Origin: Pirellulaceae bacterium
Lineage (GTDB): Bacteria > Planctomycetota > Planctomycetia > Pirellulales > Pirellulaceae
Direction of reading: 5' to 3'
Length of the DNA: 36,203 nucleotides
NCBI GenBank assembly: GCA_026989685.1
Contig: JALSIV010000460.1
Location: 1 to 36,203 of the forward strand
How positions within the stretch are numbered: the stretch's first letter is position 1; each line of letters begins with the position of its first letter. Both the position numbers and the translations under genes were made by a program. The notes beneath the pieces are model-generated. The model made no database searches and had not been told where the DNA came from. It saw only the letters and a list, made by a program, of their open reading frames with translations. Below are positions 10,303 to 18,232 of this stretch, piece after piece.

Positions 10303-12546
10303 TCAGTTTGGCATCGGTGAAGCGTCGGCTGCAGGGAGAAGAGGCGCGAGCCAATCGGGCGCCGATCGCCCTCGGTGCCGGATCTTGCCCTCGCCGGCCG
10401 ATCGGCGCCACTTGTGGATCGACGATCGCTGCGTCTTGGGCGTCCGGTCGGGCCGGTACAGATAGGTGGCCCCGGCGATGCGTTGCAGCGTGTCGAACGC
10501 CACCACGCGTTGATCGAGAACCTCGCTTTCCAGCAGGCTGACCAGTTCGCGATCCGCGCCCTCTTCCAACTGGGCGTCGGTGTATCCCCACAGCAGTCGG
10601 TACAGCACGTTCCCCTCATCGCCTCGGCGCTGTTGCAGCACGTTTCGCAGTTCTTGGGCGTATTGCGGGTCTTCCTGGATCACGCGTCGGACGGCGTCGA
10701 GTTGGCGAGACCAGTAGGCTTTCAGCTTCCGATCAGCCAGGGCGTCGACCAATGGCCAGAATTCGCCGGCAGTCAACAGACTCTCGATCGCCAGCGAGCG
10801 GATTTCTACCCGCCGATGACTGGATAGTTCGTGCAACGAAAGGAGGACAGGGCGTCCCAGCGGCAGCAGCCGCTCCAGTTCCTCCGCCGCTCCGCGTTCC
10901 AACTGACTCGAGATGTCCCCCCGAATCCAATCCGGGACTTCCGCAACGTCTCTGACAACCGGCGCACCGCTTTGGAGATGCCAGTAGACCTGCCCGGCAT
11001 CCACGGTGATCGGCTCGTCGCCGTCCACCGAGACCTCTAACGGACCATCCACGGCGATGATCTCGATGGCCTGCCACGACGATGCCGTTGCCGGATCCTC
11101 ACCGACCGGTGTCGCTCGATGGGCGGCTACGGCGACGGTGGTGGCGGGCGCCTTCATCGTCAGGCGATAGACGCGGCCACCATATTCGACTTCCCAGGTG
11201 GGCAGTTCTTCCGCATGCCGCATCCACAATGTGCGTCCGGCGTTCAAGCGGAAGCGGAGCGGGTCAGCGGCGGCCTCCTGAGGCAACTCGAGACGAACCG
11301 GTCCCGGAAGCGTCAACTGAAGAGCGGCCTTGCCGAGCACCAGCAGTTGGGGTCGAGCCAGAGGCGGGACGATCAGCCGATCGCCGGCCTCGAGTGTGGC
11401 CAAGGCCGGCACTCGAAAATAGGTTTCCTCCTCGGCGTCATAGCGAGCCAGTACTTGTCGGGGCGAGGTGAGCTTGGCCACCGTCCGATCGGGCGGCAAC
11501 GTCAGCTTTTTCGGGGGCGGTTCGGAACGGTCCACGGCCTTCTCCTCAGGCATCGAGGCGGCCAGTTGGGCCAACTTGTCCGGAGGATCCGTGGCAGCGG
11601 CCCGCTCTTCGCGTGCGCTCCCGCCTTCGGCTGCTGGGGCTGCCACTTCCCGGCCCACAGCATCGTCCGCCCGGTCTGTGGCAGCCCGATCAGACGGCGC
11701 GCCCGCGACTGCCGCCGGCCGCCCGTCATTTTCGCTGCGCTGGGGACGATCCGACGATGGATCGCTATTGTCCGAAGGTGTGACGCCCTGATCGGGACCG
11801 GTCGCATCGTCGACAGCGGCAAGCGGCCTCGCAGCGTTGTGCGCGACTTTCCCGGCCACCCCGTCCTCGGAGGGCGATGGCTTGGTCACTGCCGGTCGTT
11901 CGTCCGAGGATGTTTCTCGCTTGGCCTGTGTCCTCCCGCGAGTAAACGGATTGGCGATGAGCAGTCCCACGATCACAACGACGACCACCAGTGTGGCTAC
12001 GATCGGCCAATGAATGCCCGACGAAGGTCGACCGAATTCGGTTCCTTCAAGCGATGACACATCGGTGTCGCTTTCGTCGAATTGAGCTGCCGGATCCGAT
12101 TCCTCCATTGGAGGGTCCGTGAGGGTACTGGGGGGCGCACCGCCTTCCTCCCCCTGTCTCGATACTTCACGAAGACGCACAATGCGGTCCCTCAGGTCCG
12201 GGTCCACGTCGGCCACGCCCGCCAGTACGTTGGTGAGGATCTGGTGGCAGGCGGCTACCTCCGCCAAATGCACGTCCGATTCGAGGCACACCTGTTCGAA
12301 ATCCTGCACGCGATCCGCGGCCAGCGTATAGTCGAGATATTCGGCGACCGTGTTGGGATCGAGCCCCATTCCCTTTCCACTGAGCTTGGGAGCCCCCAGC
12401 CGCAACCGGCGGGTCGCGCTGCGCATGCGGTGCACCAGGGCTCGAGCGAACTCGCTTTCCTCGATCTTCCGTCCCAGCTCTTCGGCTTCCGGGGCTTCGA
12501 GGCTGTCATCGAGATAGGCCAGCAAAGAACGAAGAGTTAAACGCAT
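10303..12546 (-). CDS. Single-pass membrane protein with duplicated anti-sigma-like N-terminal module, function unknown
   Basis: A 747-residue protein not assigned to a named family. The N-terminus holds two similar helical units, LLAYLDDSLEAPEAEELG (8-25) and VAEYLDYTLAADRVQDFE (67-84), each followed by another amphipathic helix. They resemble the N-terminal module of anti-sigma factors but lack the zinc-binding HxxxCxxC. One membrane helix follows at about 179-199, then a low-complexity Ala/Asp/Pro/Ser-rich linker to about residue 360, and a large presumably periplasmic domain with a FecR-like stretch (IEIIAVDGPLEVSVDGDE). The start at 12546 is chosen because GGGAG lies 7 nt upstream and the first unit begins directly after it. 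No sigma factor gene is adjacent, so if it is an anti-sigma factor it is an orphan. Confidence 0.75.
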   Translation of the reverse strand: MRLTLRSLLAYLDDSLEAPEAEELGRKIEESEFARALVHRMRSATRRLRLGAPKLSGKGMGLDPNTVAEYLDYTLAADRVQDFEQVCLESDVHLAEVAACHQILTNVLAGVADVDPDLRDRIVRLREVSRQGEEGGAPPSTLTDPPMEESDPAAQFDESDTDVSSLEGTEFGRPSSGIHWPIVATLVVVVVIVGLLIANPFTRGRTQAKRETSSDERPAVTKPSPSEDGVAGKVAHNAARPLAAVDDATGPDQGVTPSDNSDPSSDRPQRSENDGRPAAVAGAPSDRAATDRADDAVGREVAAPAAEGGSAREERAAATDPPDKLAQLAASMPEEKAVDRSEPPPKKLTLPPDRTVAKLTSPRQVLARYDAEEETYFRVPALATLEAGDRLIVPPLARPQLLVLGKAALQLTLPGPVRLELPQEAAADPLRFRLNAGRTLWMRHAEELPTWEVEYGGRVYRLTMKAPATTVAVAAHRATPVGEDPATASSWQAIEIIAVDGPLEVSVDGDEPITVDAGQVYWHLQSGAPVVRDVAEVPDWIRGDISSQLERGAAEELERLLPLGRPVLLSLHELSSHRRVEIRSLAIESLLTAGEFWPLVDALADRKLKAYWSRQLDAVRRVIQEDPQYAQELRNVLQQRRGDEGNVLYRLLWGYTDAQLEEGADRELVSLLESEVLDQRVVAFDTLQRIAGATYLYRPDRTPKTQRSSIHKWRRSAGEGKIRHRGRSAPDWLAPLLPAADASPMPN

Positions 12547-12727
12547 GACTCGTCTCCCAATCGGGGCAGGGTCTTCGTCGGACAGTCGAAGTTCAGACCG
12601 AGCAGTCGCCGCCCGGCAAGGGCCTTCCAAAAGCCGGGAACCCAATCCACCGTGTCGCGTGCCCGGCGTCGGGCGCGTTGCTCGAGGCACGGAGTTCTGC
12701 GTCAGTCTCTAAAGAGAGAGTGGGAGT

Positions 12728-12762
12728 TTTTTCGAGATTCCGTACACGAATTTCTCGAAAAA
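12728..12762. repeat. Perfect 10-bp inverted repeat, possible operator
   Basis: TTTTTCGAGA (12728-12737) and TCTCGAAAAA (12753-12762) are exact inverted repeats around a 15-nt spacer. The site lies just after the MBL hydrolase stop and 182 nt upstream of the large membrane protein. The T-run is on the proximal arm and the A-run on the distal arm on both strands, which does not fit an intrinsic terminator. A protein-binding site is possible. Confidence 0.5.
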
Positions 12763-12766
12763 TGAG

Positions 12767-13516
12767 TCAGAAGTCGAAAGTCGCCAGATCGGCGGCCAAT
12801 TCGACGCGAGGAAAGAACTCGCGGATTTCCGCCAGATTCACAGGGGGGTCGGCGGTTGCCAGCGGGTCGACGTGGAAGACGACCAGCCTTCCGACTCGAG
12901 CCTTGGCAGCCACCTTGCCGACTTCATCGGTCCAACTATGGCCGGTTCGGCGAGCCCAATCGGCTTGGGCCCGGTTGAAATTGCATTCGTGAAGGAGGAG
13001 ATCGACTCCCCCGATGCGCTCGACATAGTCGGCATCGGGCGAGGCGGTCGTGTCGGTGACGTAGGCCAACGAGTGGCCGGGCCAGTCGATGCGAAACCCG
13101 GTGGAACCACCGGGGTGATCCAGGGAGAACGCCTGAAGTCGGCCACCGGCGGCCACTTCCACCGGAGTTCCATCCGAAAGCGGATGCCATTGGAACGGCG
13201 GTTCGGCAGGAAAAAGGGCCGGTGAAAAAAGATGCTTCTGTACCGCCTCAATGGTTGCCGGCAGGGCGTGAACGCTGGTCCGCTCGATGCCGCAACGGGG
13301 AGCCAATCCCAGCAGAGCTGGCAGCCCGCAGATGTGGTCCAAGTGAGCGTGGCTGAGAAAGATCTGCAGATTGGGTGAAGCCGCATACTGTTGCAAACGG
13401 TAGATCCCCGACCCTGCGTCAAACAGTATTCCCAGACGAGGAAGCAGCACGCCCAAGGTGTGACGAGATGCCGTGTTGAAGTACCCGGCCGTTCCCAGGA
13501 AACGCAACTGAAACAT
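12767..13516 (-). CDS. MBL-fold metallo-hydrolase (RNase Z-like)
   Basis: A 249-residue metallo-beta-lactamase-fold protein. The metal-binding signature is SHAHLDH (His56, His58, Asp60, His61). It is followed by an Asp in YVTDTT (Asp155) and a His in HECNF (about 176), with a late His in VVFHVDP. The layout is like RNase Z and related phosphodiesterases, but the diagnostic RNase Z exosite arm is not evident, so tRNA 3' processing is only one option. It is cytoplasmic, with no signal peptide. It lies 134 nt downstream of lexA on the same strand; there is no evidence that it belongs to the SOS response beyond position. Confidence 0.85.
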   Translation of the reverse strand: MFQLRFLGTAGYFNTASRHTLGVLLPRLGILFDAGSGIYRLQQYAASPNLQIFLSHAHLDHICGLPALLGLAPRCGIERTSVHALPATIEAVQKHLFSPALFPAEPPFQWHPLSDGTPVEVAAGGRLQAFSLDHPGGSTGFRIDWPGHSLAYVTDTTASPDADYVERIGGVDLLLHECNFNRAQADWARRTGHSWTDEVGKVAAKARVGRLVVFHVDPLATADPPVNLAEIREFFPRVELAADLATFDF

Positions 13517-13650
13517 GATTCACGGCGTCCGCAAAACAGAGGGGAATCGGGGCCTGCCGGTGCCTGAGCTGCTTCCCGGTGCGAAGGCGAACCGCCACGC
13601 GACCATGGCCTCTAAGGATTTCACAGCGAGGAACTCCGAGCAGCCGTAGT

Positions 13651-14259
13651 TCACGGCAATTGACGGACGACTCCCACCACGCGGCCGATGACACGAGCGT
13701 CCGGGACGTAGATGGGATCCATCATCGCGTTGGCTGGTTGGAGTCGGATCCGGTTCTTTTCGGGCTCGGGATACCAATACTTCAGTGTGGCTTCATCTTC
13801 GATCAATGTGACTACCATCTCTCCAGGCGATGCCGTGTCGGTCTTGCGGACCACCACGTAATCACCGTCAGTGATTTGCGCGTCGATCATCGAATCGCCG
13901 CGGACTTGTAGGACATACAGATCCGGATCGGCGAACATCTCCGTAAAGTCGATCCGTTCCTTTTGTTCGTCGGCCAGCGTGGCCGTTCCCGCTGCCACCG
14001 TTCCGGCTAACGGCAATCCCCTTCGAAGTCCGCCACTCCCCTCCTGCAGCAACTCGATCGCTCGCGACTTGTTGGGCTGGCGACTGATCAACCCTTTTCG
14101 CTCGAGCGCCCGCAGATGGCAGACGACACCGTTGGGAGAACGAATCGAAAACTGTTCCCCGATCTCCCGGACCGTCGGGCCGTAGCCCCGGTGCAGAATC
14201 TTCTCTCGAATGTACTCATACACCTGACGCTGCCGCTGAGTCAATTTCACGTCACTCAT
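13651..14259 (-). CDS. lexA: LexA repressor
   Basis: A 202-residue LexA. The N-terminal winged helix begins KLTQRQRQVYEYIREKI, with a recognition region IRSPNGVVCHLRALERKG. The self-cleavage site is Ala85-Gly86 in LPLAGTVAAG. The Ser-Lys dyad is Ser123 in RGDSMIDAQI and Lys160 in EATLKYWYPE. It represses SOS genes until activated RecA triggers autocleavage. The ATG at 14259 has AGGGTGA about 8 nt upstream. The promoter and two candidate operators lie about 140 nt upstream, so autoregulation is likely. No other SOS gene (recA, imuAB, dnaE2) is in the window. Confidence 0.96.
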   Translation of the reverse strand: MSDVKLTQRQRQVYEYIREKILHRGYGPTVREIGEQFSIRSPNGVVCHLRALERKGLISRQPNKSRAIELLQEGSGGLRRGLPLAGTVAAGTATLADEQKERIDFTEMFADPDLYVLQVRGDSMIDAQITDGDYVVVRKTDTASPGEMVVTLIEDEATLKYWYPEPEKNRIRLQPANAMMDPIYVPDARVIGRVVGVVRQLP

Positions 14260-14393
14260 GTCGAAATCACCCTATCACACTTAACCAACTCGGACCAACA
14301 CAATCCAGTGATTCACCAGGCTTGTCCACTCGTGCCGCGCGACTAGCGATGAGGCGAGTTTTCCCCAATGGAACCGCCGCCAGGTCGCCGCGC

Positions 14394-14428
14394 GAGTGTA
14401 CACTCTATTATAATATACGTGTGTACAT
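14394..14428. promoter_or_regulatory. Candidate LexA operators overlapping the lexA promoter
   Basis: GAGTGTACACTC (14394-14405) is a perfect 12-bp palindrome over the predicted transcription start. GTGTACAT (14421-14428) repeats its core between the -35 and -10 boxes. The two TGTACA centres are 25 bp apart. Placement over the promoter of a repressor gene is typical of autoregulation. That LexA is the binding protein is inference. Confidence 0.6.
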
Positions 14429-14434
14429 AGTCAA
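14407..14434 (-). promoter_or_regulatory. Sigma-70 promoter of lexA
   Basis: On the minus strand, TTGACT (14434-14429) and TATAAT (14412-14407) are separated by 16 bp. This is the best consensus promoter in the window, and it sits in a locally AT-rich patch. The predicted start is near 14400, leaving a leader of about 140 nt before lexA. Confidence 0.75.
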
Positions 14435-14454
14435 CCGATAGTGGGCTTGGTGCA

Positions 14455-14495
14455 CAAAAAAACCCCACCGGGCTCGTTGAAGCTCGGTGAGGGTT
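14455..14495 (-). terminator. Intrinsic terminator of the small lipoprotein gene
   Basis: Read on the minus strand, CCTCACCG pairs with CGGTGGGG (one G-T pair), with an inner GCT/AGC stem, followed directly by seven T residues (the A-run at 14456-14462). It lies about 30 nt after the lipoprotein stop codon and upstream of the lexA promoter, insulating lexA from upstream transcription. Confidence 0.85.
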
Positions 14496-14523
14496 CGAGT
14501 TGGATCGCTATCGGTGCGGGAAG

Positions 14524-14718
14524 CTATTCGCCTTCGTTGCCTTCATCGGTAAGAGCCGGGGCCTTGGTTGCCTGCTCTTCCACATCCATCTCTTCCGGCG
14601 GCTGCATATCTTCCTGTTTGGGTTTTTCCACTTTGGTGCCGCCGTCGCAGCCGGTCATGCCGGACACCATGGGAACGGCCAACATGAAGGCCAACGTCAA
14701 CATAAGCAGCTTCTTCAT
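14524..14718 (-). CDS. Small acidic lipoprotein
   Basis: A 64-residue protein that begins MKKLLMLTLAFMLAVPMV and has a lipobox ending MTGC, with Cys24 as the lipidation site and Asp at +2. The mature part is about 40 residues, rich in Glu, Pro, Lys and Gln, and ends in an acidic tail. It has no recognisable domain. The start at 14718 is clear: AGGAGG lies 9 nt upstream. An intrinsic terminator follows. Small Lys/Glu/Pro-rich lipoproteins of this kind are common as hypothetical genes near DUF1559 genes in planctomycetes. The function is unknown. Confidence 0.8.
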   Translation of the reverse strand: MKKLLMLTLAFMLAVPMVSGMTGCDGGTKVEKPKQEDMQPPEEMDVEEQATKAPALTDEGNEGE

Positions 14719-15068
14719 CGTTATGAACCTCCTATGAGTTGGGTTGTACTGGGAAGATCGGCGTGGTGACGCAGGCGCCGTCATTGACGGGAGCTTAGTC
14801 CATCACTTCGACCTTCCGAAACCTCTTCGAGCCTGTCACAAAACCCGCCGCGCCGCTTCCCGGTTTCGGGCGTGTTGCTTGCGGATTGGAGTTTTGTCAC
14901 AGCCTCTTAGTTCGACAGTGTGGGGGACTTCACCACCGTTTGCTCCGACCAGGGGGTAGCTCTGGAAAAAGCCGGATGCTGCGGGGTTAGGTCCACCAGT
15001 TTGCCACCTGAGATCGGCAATCGGAATTTGCCGGACCCATGCCAGTTGTTTTCAATAATCGGAACCAG
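14719..15068. other. Intergenic region with repeat element
   Basis: About 350 bases with no supported gene between the small lipoprotein and the terminator of the DUF1559 gene. It contains the second 82-bp repeat (14829-14910). The rest (14911-15068) shows no feature I can name, and no convincing promoter was found for the lipoprotein gene. Confidence 0.5.
14829..14910. repeat. 82-bp intergenic inverted-repeat element, copy 2
   Basis: It begins GAGCCTGTCACAAAAC and ends GTTTTGTCACAGCCTCTTAG. It has the same length and orientation as the copy at 8600-8681, with about 11 differences, several of them in the middle and the right inner arm. The ends are imperfect inverted repeats (GAGsCTGTsACAAAAC). 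This copy lies about 110 nt upstream of the small lipoprotein gene. Confidence 0.8.
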
Positions 15069-15098
15069 AAAAAGCGGCAGCCCACAGGGGGCCGCCGC
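15069..15098 (-). terminator. Intrinsic terminator of the DUF1559 gene
   Basis: On the minus strand a 10-bp stem, GCGGCGGCCC with GGGCTGCCGC (one G-T pair, 5-nt loop), is followed by TTTTT. It lies about 70 nt after the DUF1559 stop. Confidence 0.85.
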
Positions 15099-15165
15099 CT
15101 ACCATCTGTCATCCAACTACCAAGTTGCCCGGTAGGCGTACCGAGCCTCTTGGCCGGACTCGTGT

Positions 15166-16326
15166 CTAGAAGCCGAGCGCATCCCAATCGGGCTTGCGAC
15201 TACCATAGGCATTGCCGTCTCGCATACCCGATCCGAGGCGGAAGGAGAGGGCATCGATCGACGCATTGACTTGCTTGACCGAGCCGTCGGCATAGGCGAA
15301 CATCACCAGGTCCGGGTGATCGGAGCTGTACTGGTACCAGTTCTGGAACCGGTTATACACCCGGCTTCCCGCTCGGTACGACTGGCGGATATTCCAGGCG
15401 GTCGGCAACGAGCCGGCGGTGATCCAGGCCGGAGGTCCCCACTCGAGCTGCTTCCGAGGTCCGGTCCATTGCGGACGGTGGCCGATCGTTTCGCCGAAGG
15501 CCAGCGTGTTCGACTTCCCGTCCTTGATGTCCGAGATCCGCGTGCGTGTTCGGTTTGCGAAGATACCGGTAAAGCGAGACCAGTATCCGCCGTAACCGCG
15601 GCATGGTCCGAGCCCGCCGGCGCAACTAACGTAGTTGGTCCGGCCAAGGAGATCATGGTCGTGGTGGAACAGGAGGCCACCCATGCTGCGAAATTGGGGA
15701 CCGCAAACCGGCGCCCAAAAGCTGATGAAGAAGTTCCGCCGCGGTTGCTGGTAGGCGTCCGCCGTCGGGCACACCAGCGAATCGATCTTGCTACCGGCGA
15801 TGAACCAGGTCGTATCGGGTCGAGGATTGGCCAGCGCCTGCCAGAACGCACCGCAATACGGCTTCATCAACGTCCCACCCGCGTAATCCTCGGGGCCGTT
15901 CACGTACTTGCGCACGTTCATCTCGACCATGATCTTGTTCGACACTTCCTGCAGTTCCATGAACGGCAGAATGTAGGCGATCGTCCCGATGTACGTCCCG
16001 TGGTTGTACCATTGCGGGTCTTCCACCCAGAACCAGGTTTCCACCAGCGGAACATATTTGTTCGTCGACTGGAAAATCCCATGGTTGTACTCATGGACGT
16101 TGCCCGGAGGCAGTTCCTTGTGAGCATCCTCGTAGTTGAGCGCGGCGAGCATCACCTGCTTGAGATTGTTCGAGCAAGTCATGCGACGGGCGGCTTCGCG
16201 GGCCATCTGGACAGCGGGAAGCAACAGTGCGATGAGGATGCCGATGATGGCGATCACCACCAGCAGTTCGACGAGCGTGAAACCGCTGCGGCCATGCCGT
16301 CGAGATGAAAACGATTGTGCCGACAT
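15166..16326 (-). CDS. DUF1559 protein with prepilin-type N-terminus
   Basis: A 386-residue protein with a type IV prepilin-like leader: basic residues 1-14, then Gly15-Phe16 as the cleavage site in [17 protein letters not shown], with Glu20 equal to the conserved Glu5 of mature pilins. The hydrophobic helix runs to about residue 38 and is followed by [16 protein letters not shown], the usual entry to DUF1559. The C-terminus has the H-x9-DG motif (His337, Asp347-Gly348 in [11 protein letters not shown]). This family is hugely expanded in planctomycetes and is thought to form pseudopilin-like surface or periplasmic structures; the precise role is unknown. GGAG lies about 11 nt before the ATG, and a strong terminator follows. 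A truncated paralogue lies directly upstream. Confidence 0.92.
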   Translation of the reverse strand: MSAQSFSSRRHGRSGFTLVELLVVIAIIGILIALLLPAVQMAREAARRMTCSNNLKQVMLAALNYEDAHKELPPGNVHEYNHGIFQSTNKYVPLVETWFWVEDPQWYNHGTYIGTIAYILPFMELQEVSNKIMVEMNVRKYVNGPEDYAGGTLMKPYCGAFWQALANPRPDTTWFIAGSKIDSLVCPTADAYQQPRRNFFISFWAPVCGPQFRSMGGLLFHHDHDLLGRTNYVSCAGGLGPCRGYGGYWSRFTGIFANRTRTRISDIKDGKSNTLAFGETIGHRPQWTGPRKQLEWGPPAWITAGSLPTAWNIRQSYRAGSRVYNRFQNWYQYSSDHPDLVMFAYADGSVKQVNASIDALSFRLGSGMRDGNAYGSRKPDWDALGF

Positions 16327-16446
16327 AATGCTTCAACTCCAAAAAGAGGACGAAAAGTAAAACCGCATCACCGGAGTCCCCAGAGTCGGGGGGACAGGCG
16401 AATGCCTTCTCAACCGCCATCGATTGTACCGGAGTCGGCTTGGTCA

Positions 16447-16785
16447 TCAACCGCTTATCGGCGGGCGTGGCGAAAAACGGCCAAAACCCCCCCGGAAAGG
16501 TGGGGCTTCTGTGTGGGCGAGCTTACATTGGAAGGGTGAATGGGGAGGCGGCACCGGATTCCCGGGGGGCAGTTCTTTATGAGCGTCCTCATAGCCGTGC
16601 GTCGCCAACATGATCTTCCGGAGATTGTTCGTACAGATCGTGCAGCGGGCGGCTTCCCAAGCCATCTGCATCGCCGGGAGGAGCAGCGCGGTCACCGCGC
16701 CGATCGCGGCGATCATCACCAGCAGTTCAAGGAGCGAGAAACCTAAGCGGTATCGACGTCGAGTAGCCAAAGCGCGTTCTCGCAT
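16447..16785 (-). pseudogene. Truncated DUF1559 paralogue
   Basis: A 112-residue open frame whose first 76 residues match the start of the DUF1559 protein downstream ([25 protein letters not shown] quoted in part as [14 protein letters not shown]; then [15 protein letters not shown] and [12 protein letters not shown]). After ELPPGN the similarity stops and the frame ends in a Pro-rich tail without the rest of DUF1559 or the H-x9-DG motif. The leader Gly15-Phe16 and Glu20 are kept, and GGAG lies 8 nt before the ATG, so it may still be translated as a short pseudopilin. It looks like a partial tandem duplication or a decayed gene copy. It lies between galM and the intact DUF1559 gene. Confidence 0.7.
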
Positions 16786-16840
16786 GGGTACGACTCCGAA
16801 TAGGACCTAGAGAAGATGAACAGGACGCCCTCGGGTCTGC

Positions 16841-18100
16841 TCACGGTTCCGTTTTCTCCTCCTGGTTGTCGCCGATGACTGAAAACCGGTAGACGATCAG
16901 CTCGTCGTAGTTGCCTCGAGGCCCCAGTACGACCGATGGGAATTCCTTGTGGTTGGGAGAGTCCGGAAAGTGCTGGGCCTCCAGGCAAAGTCCGCCGTGT
17001 TTGGCAAAGCCGCCGTTGACCGGTTTTTCATCCAGGAAGTTCCCCGAGTAGAACTGCAACCCCGGTTGCGACGTGAGGATTTCCAGGACGCGTCCCGACT
17101 TCGGGTCGACCAGTCGGGCTGCCAGCGGCAGATCCTCCGCATTTTCCGGCGCATTGAGCACGAAACAGTGGTCGTATCCGCCGGGCTCGCCGGCGAGCTG
17201 GCTGATCCGCTCGCCGATCGCATGACTGGTGCGGAAGTCGAACGGCGTTCCCTCGACGGGGGCCAGCTTGCCGGTGGGGATCAGTGTGTCGTCGACGGGC
17301 AGGTAGCGATCGGCGTGGATGGTGAGTTGATGATTGAGGATGGTTCCGTTGCCGGCGCCCGCCAAGTTGAAATAGGCGTGATTGGTCATGTTGACGATAG
17401 TGGTTTTGTCGGTCTGAGCCACGAACTGCATGCTGAGTTCGTTGTTGGTATTGAGTGTGTAAATCACCATGGCCGATAATGTTCCCGGGTAGCCTTCCTC
17501 ACCGTGTTCACTGGTATAAGTGAACGAGATCCCCGCGTGGTTCTCCTCGGCGGGTTCGAGCCGGCTGGCCCACAGCACATGGTCGAACCCCTTTTCTCCG
17601 CCATGCAGATGATGCGGTCCGTTGTTGGTGGCGAGTTGGTAGGTCTTGCCCTGCAATGTGAACTTGCCGTGAGCGATCCGGTTCGCATAGCGGCCGATGG
17701 TGGCACCGAAATAGGGATGTCGGGCCAGGTATCCTTCCAATGCGGGAAAACCGAGCATCACATTGGCCAGCTTGCCGTTCTTATCCGGGGCCTTGATCGA
17801 TAGGATCGTCGCGCCGAATTCCATGATTTCCACTTCGATCGTTCCGTTGCTCAAGGTGAATTTCTTCACCTCGCGGCCGTCGGGCAGTTTACCGAACAGA
17901 CTGGAAGTGATTTGGATCTTGGATTGCACGCTGGAGTCCTCATCGTCGGAAACGTGGTCGGGGCGCAACGGTTGATTGGCCGTAGAAGGTGGAATGGTGA
18001 TCGCATCCTCGTCGGAGTCGCAGCCGGCGACCCAGGGGAGCAGCAGCCAAGCGACGAATGGGACGAGGCAGACGGCGCGGGAGAATCGCGAGCAACGCAT
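16841..18100 (-). CDS. galM: Aldose 1-epimerase (galactose mutarotase), lipoprotein form
   Basis: A 419-residue mutarotase. The fold motifs are present: FGATILSIKAPDKNG, PYFGATIGRYANRIAHGKF, NNGPHHLHGGEKGFD, TNHAYFNLAG with catalytic His241, and GLCLEAQHFPDSPNH with catalytic Glu374. It interconverts alpha and beta anomers of aldoses such as galactose and glucose. Unlike the usual cytoplasmic enzyme it starts with a signal peptide and lipobox (LPWVAGC, Cys27), so it should be lipid-anchored outside the cytoplasmic membrane. AGGAGG lies 6-7 nt before the ATG, so the start is secure. It is divergent from the ECF sigma gene, with 132 nt between them. Confidence 0.93.
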   Translation of the reverse strand: MRCSRFSRAVCLVPFVAWLLLPWVAGCDSDEDAITIPPSTANQPLRPDHVSDDEDSSVQSKIQITSSLFGKLPDGREVKKFTLSNGTIEVEIMEFGATILSIKAPDKNGKLANVMLGFPALEGYLARHPYFGATIGRYANRIAHGKFTLQGKTYQLATNNGPHHLHGGEKGFDHVLWASRLEPAEENHAGISFTYTSEHGEEGYPGTLSAMVIYTLNTNNELSMQFVAQTDKTTIVNMTNHAYFNLAGAGNGTILNHQLTIHADRYLPVDDTLIPTGKLAPVEGTPFDFRTSHAIGERISQLAGEPGGYDHCFVLNAPENAEDLPLAARLVDPKSGRVLEILTSQPGLQFYSGNFLDEKPVNGGFAKHGGLCLEAQHFPDSPNHKEFPSVVLGPRGNYDELIVYRFSVIGDNQEEKTEP

Positions 18101-18232
18101 GGGCAGCCTCCTGAAAGAGTGTGCGGTTGGTCGGGGATGCGCGACCAGACGCTATTATGAAGCTCGAAAGGACCGACGTCTACTCGGGAAAACCGGGCAA
18201 GATCCCGTTCTCTGCGGCTACTATCGTTCCCC

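Noticed and set aside
12547-12690. 48-codon N-terminal extension of the large membrane protein
   Set aside because: The ATG at 12546 has GGGAG at good spacing and the conserved-looking helical unit starts there; the extension looks like non-coding sequence.
12728-12762. Reading the TTTTTCGAGA inverted repeat as an intrinsic terminator of the MBL gene
   Set aside because: The T-run would be on the 5' arm and A residues follow the 3' arm on both strands.
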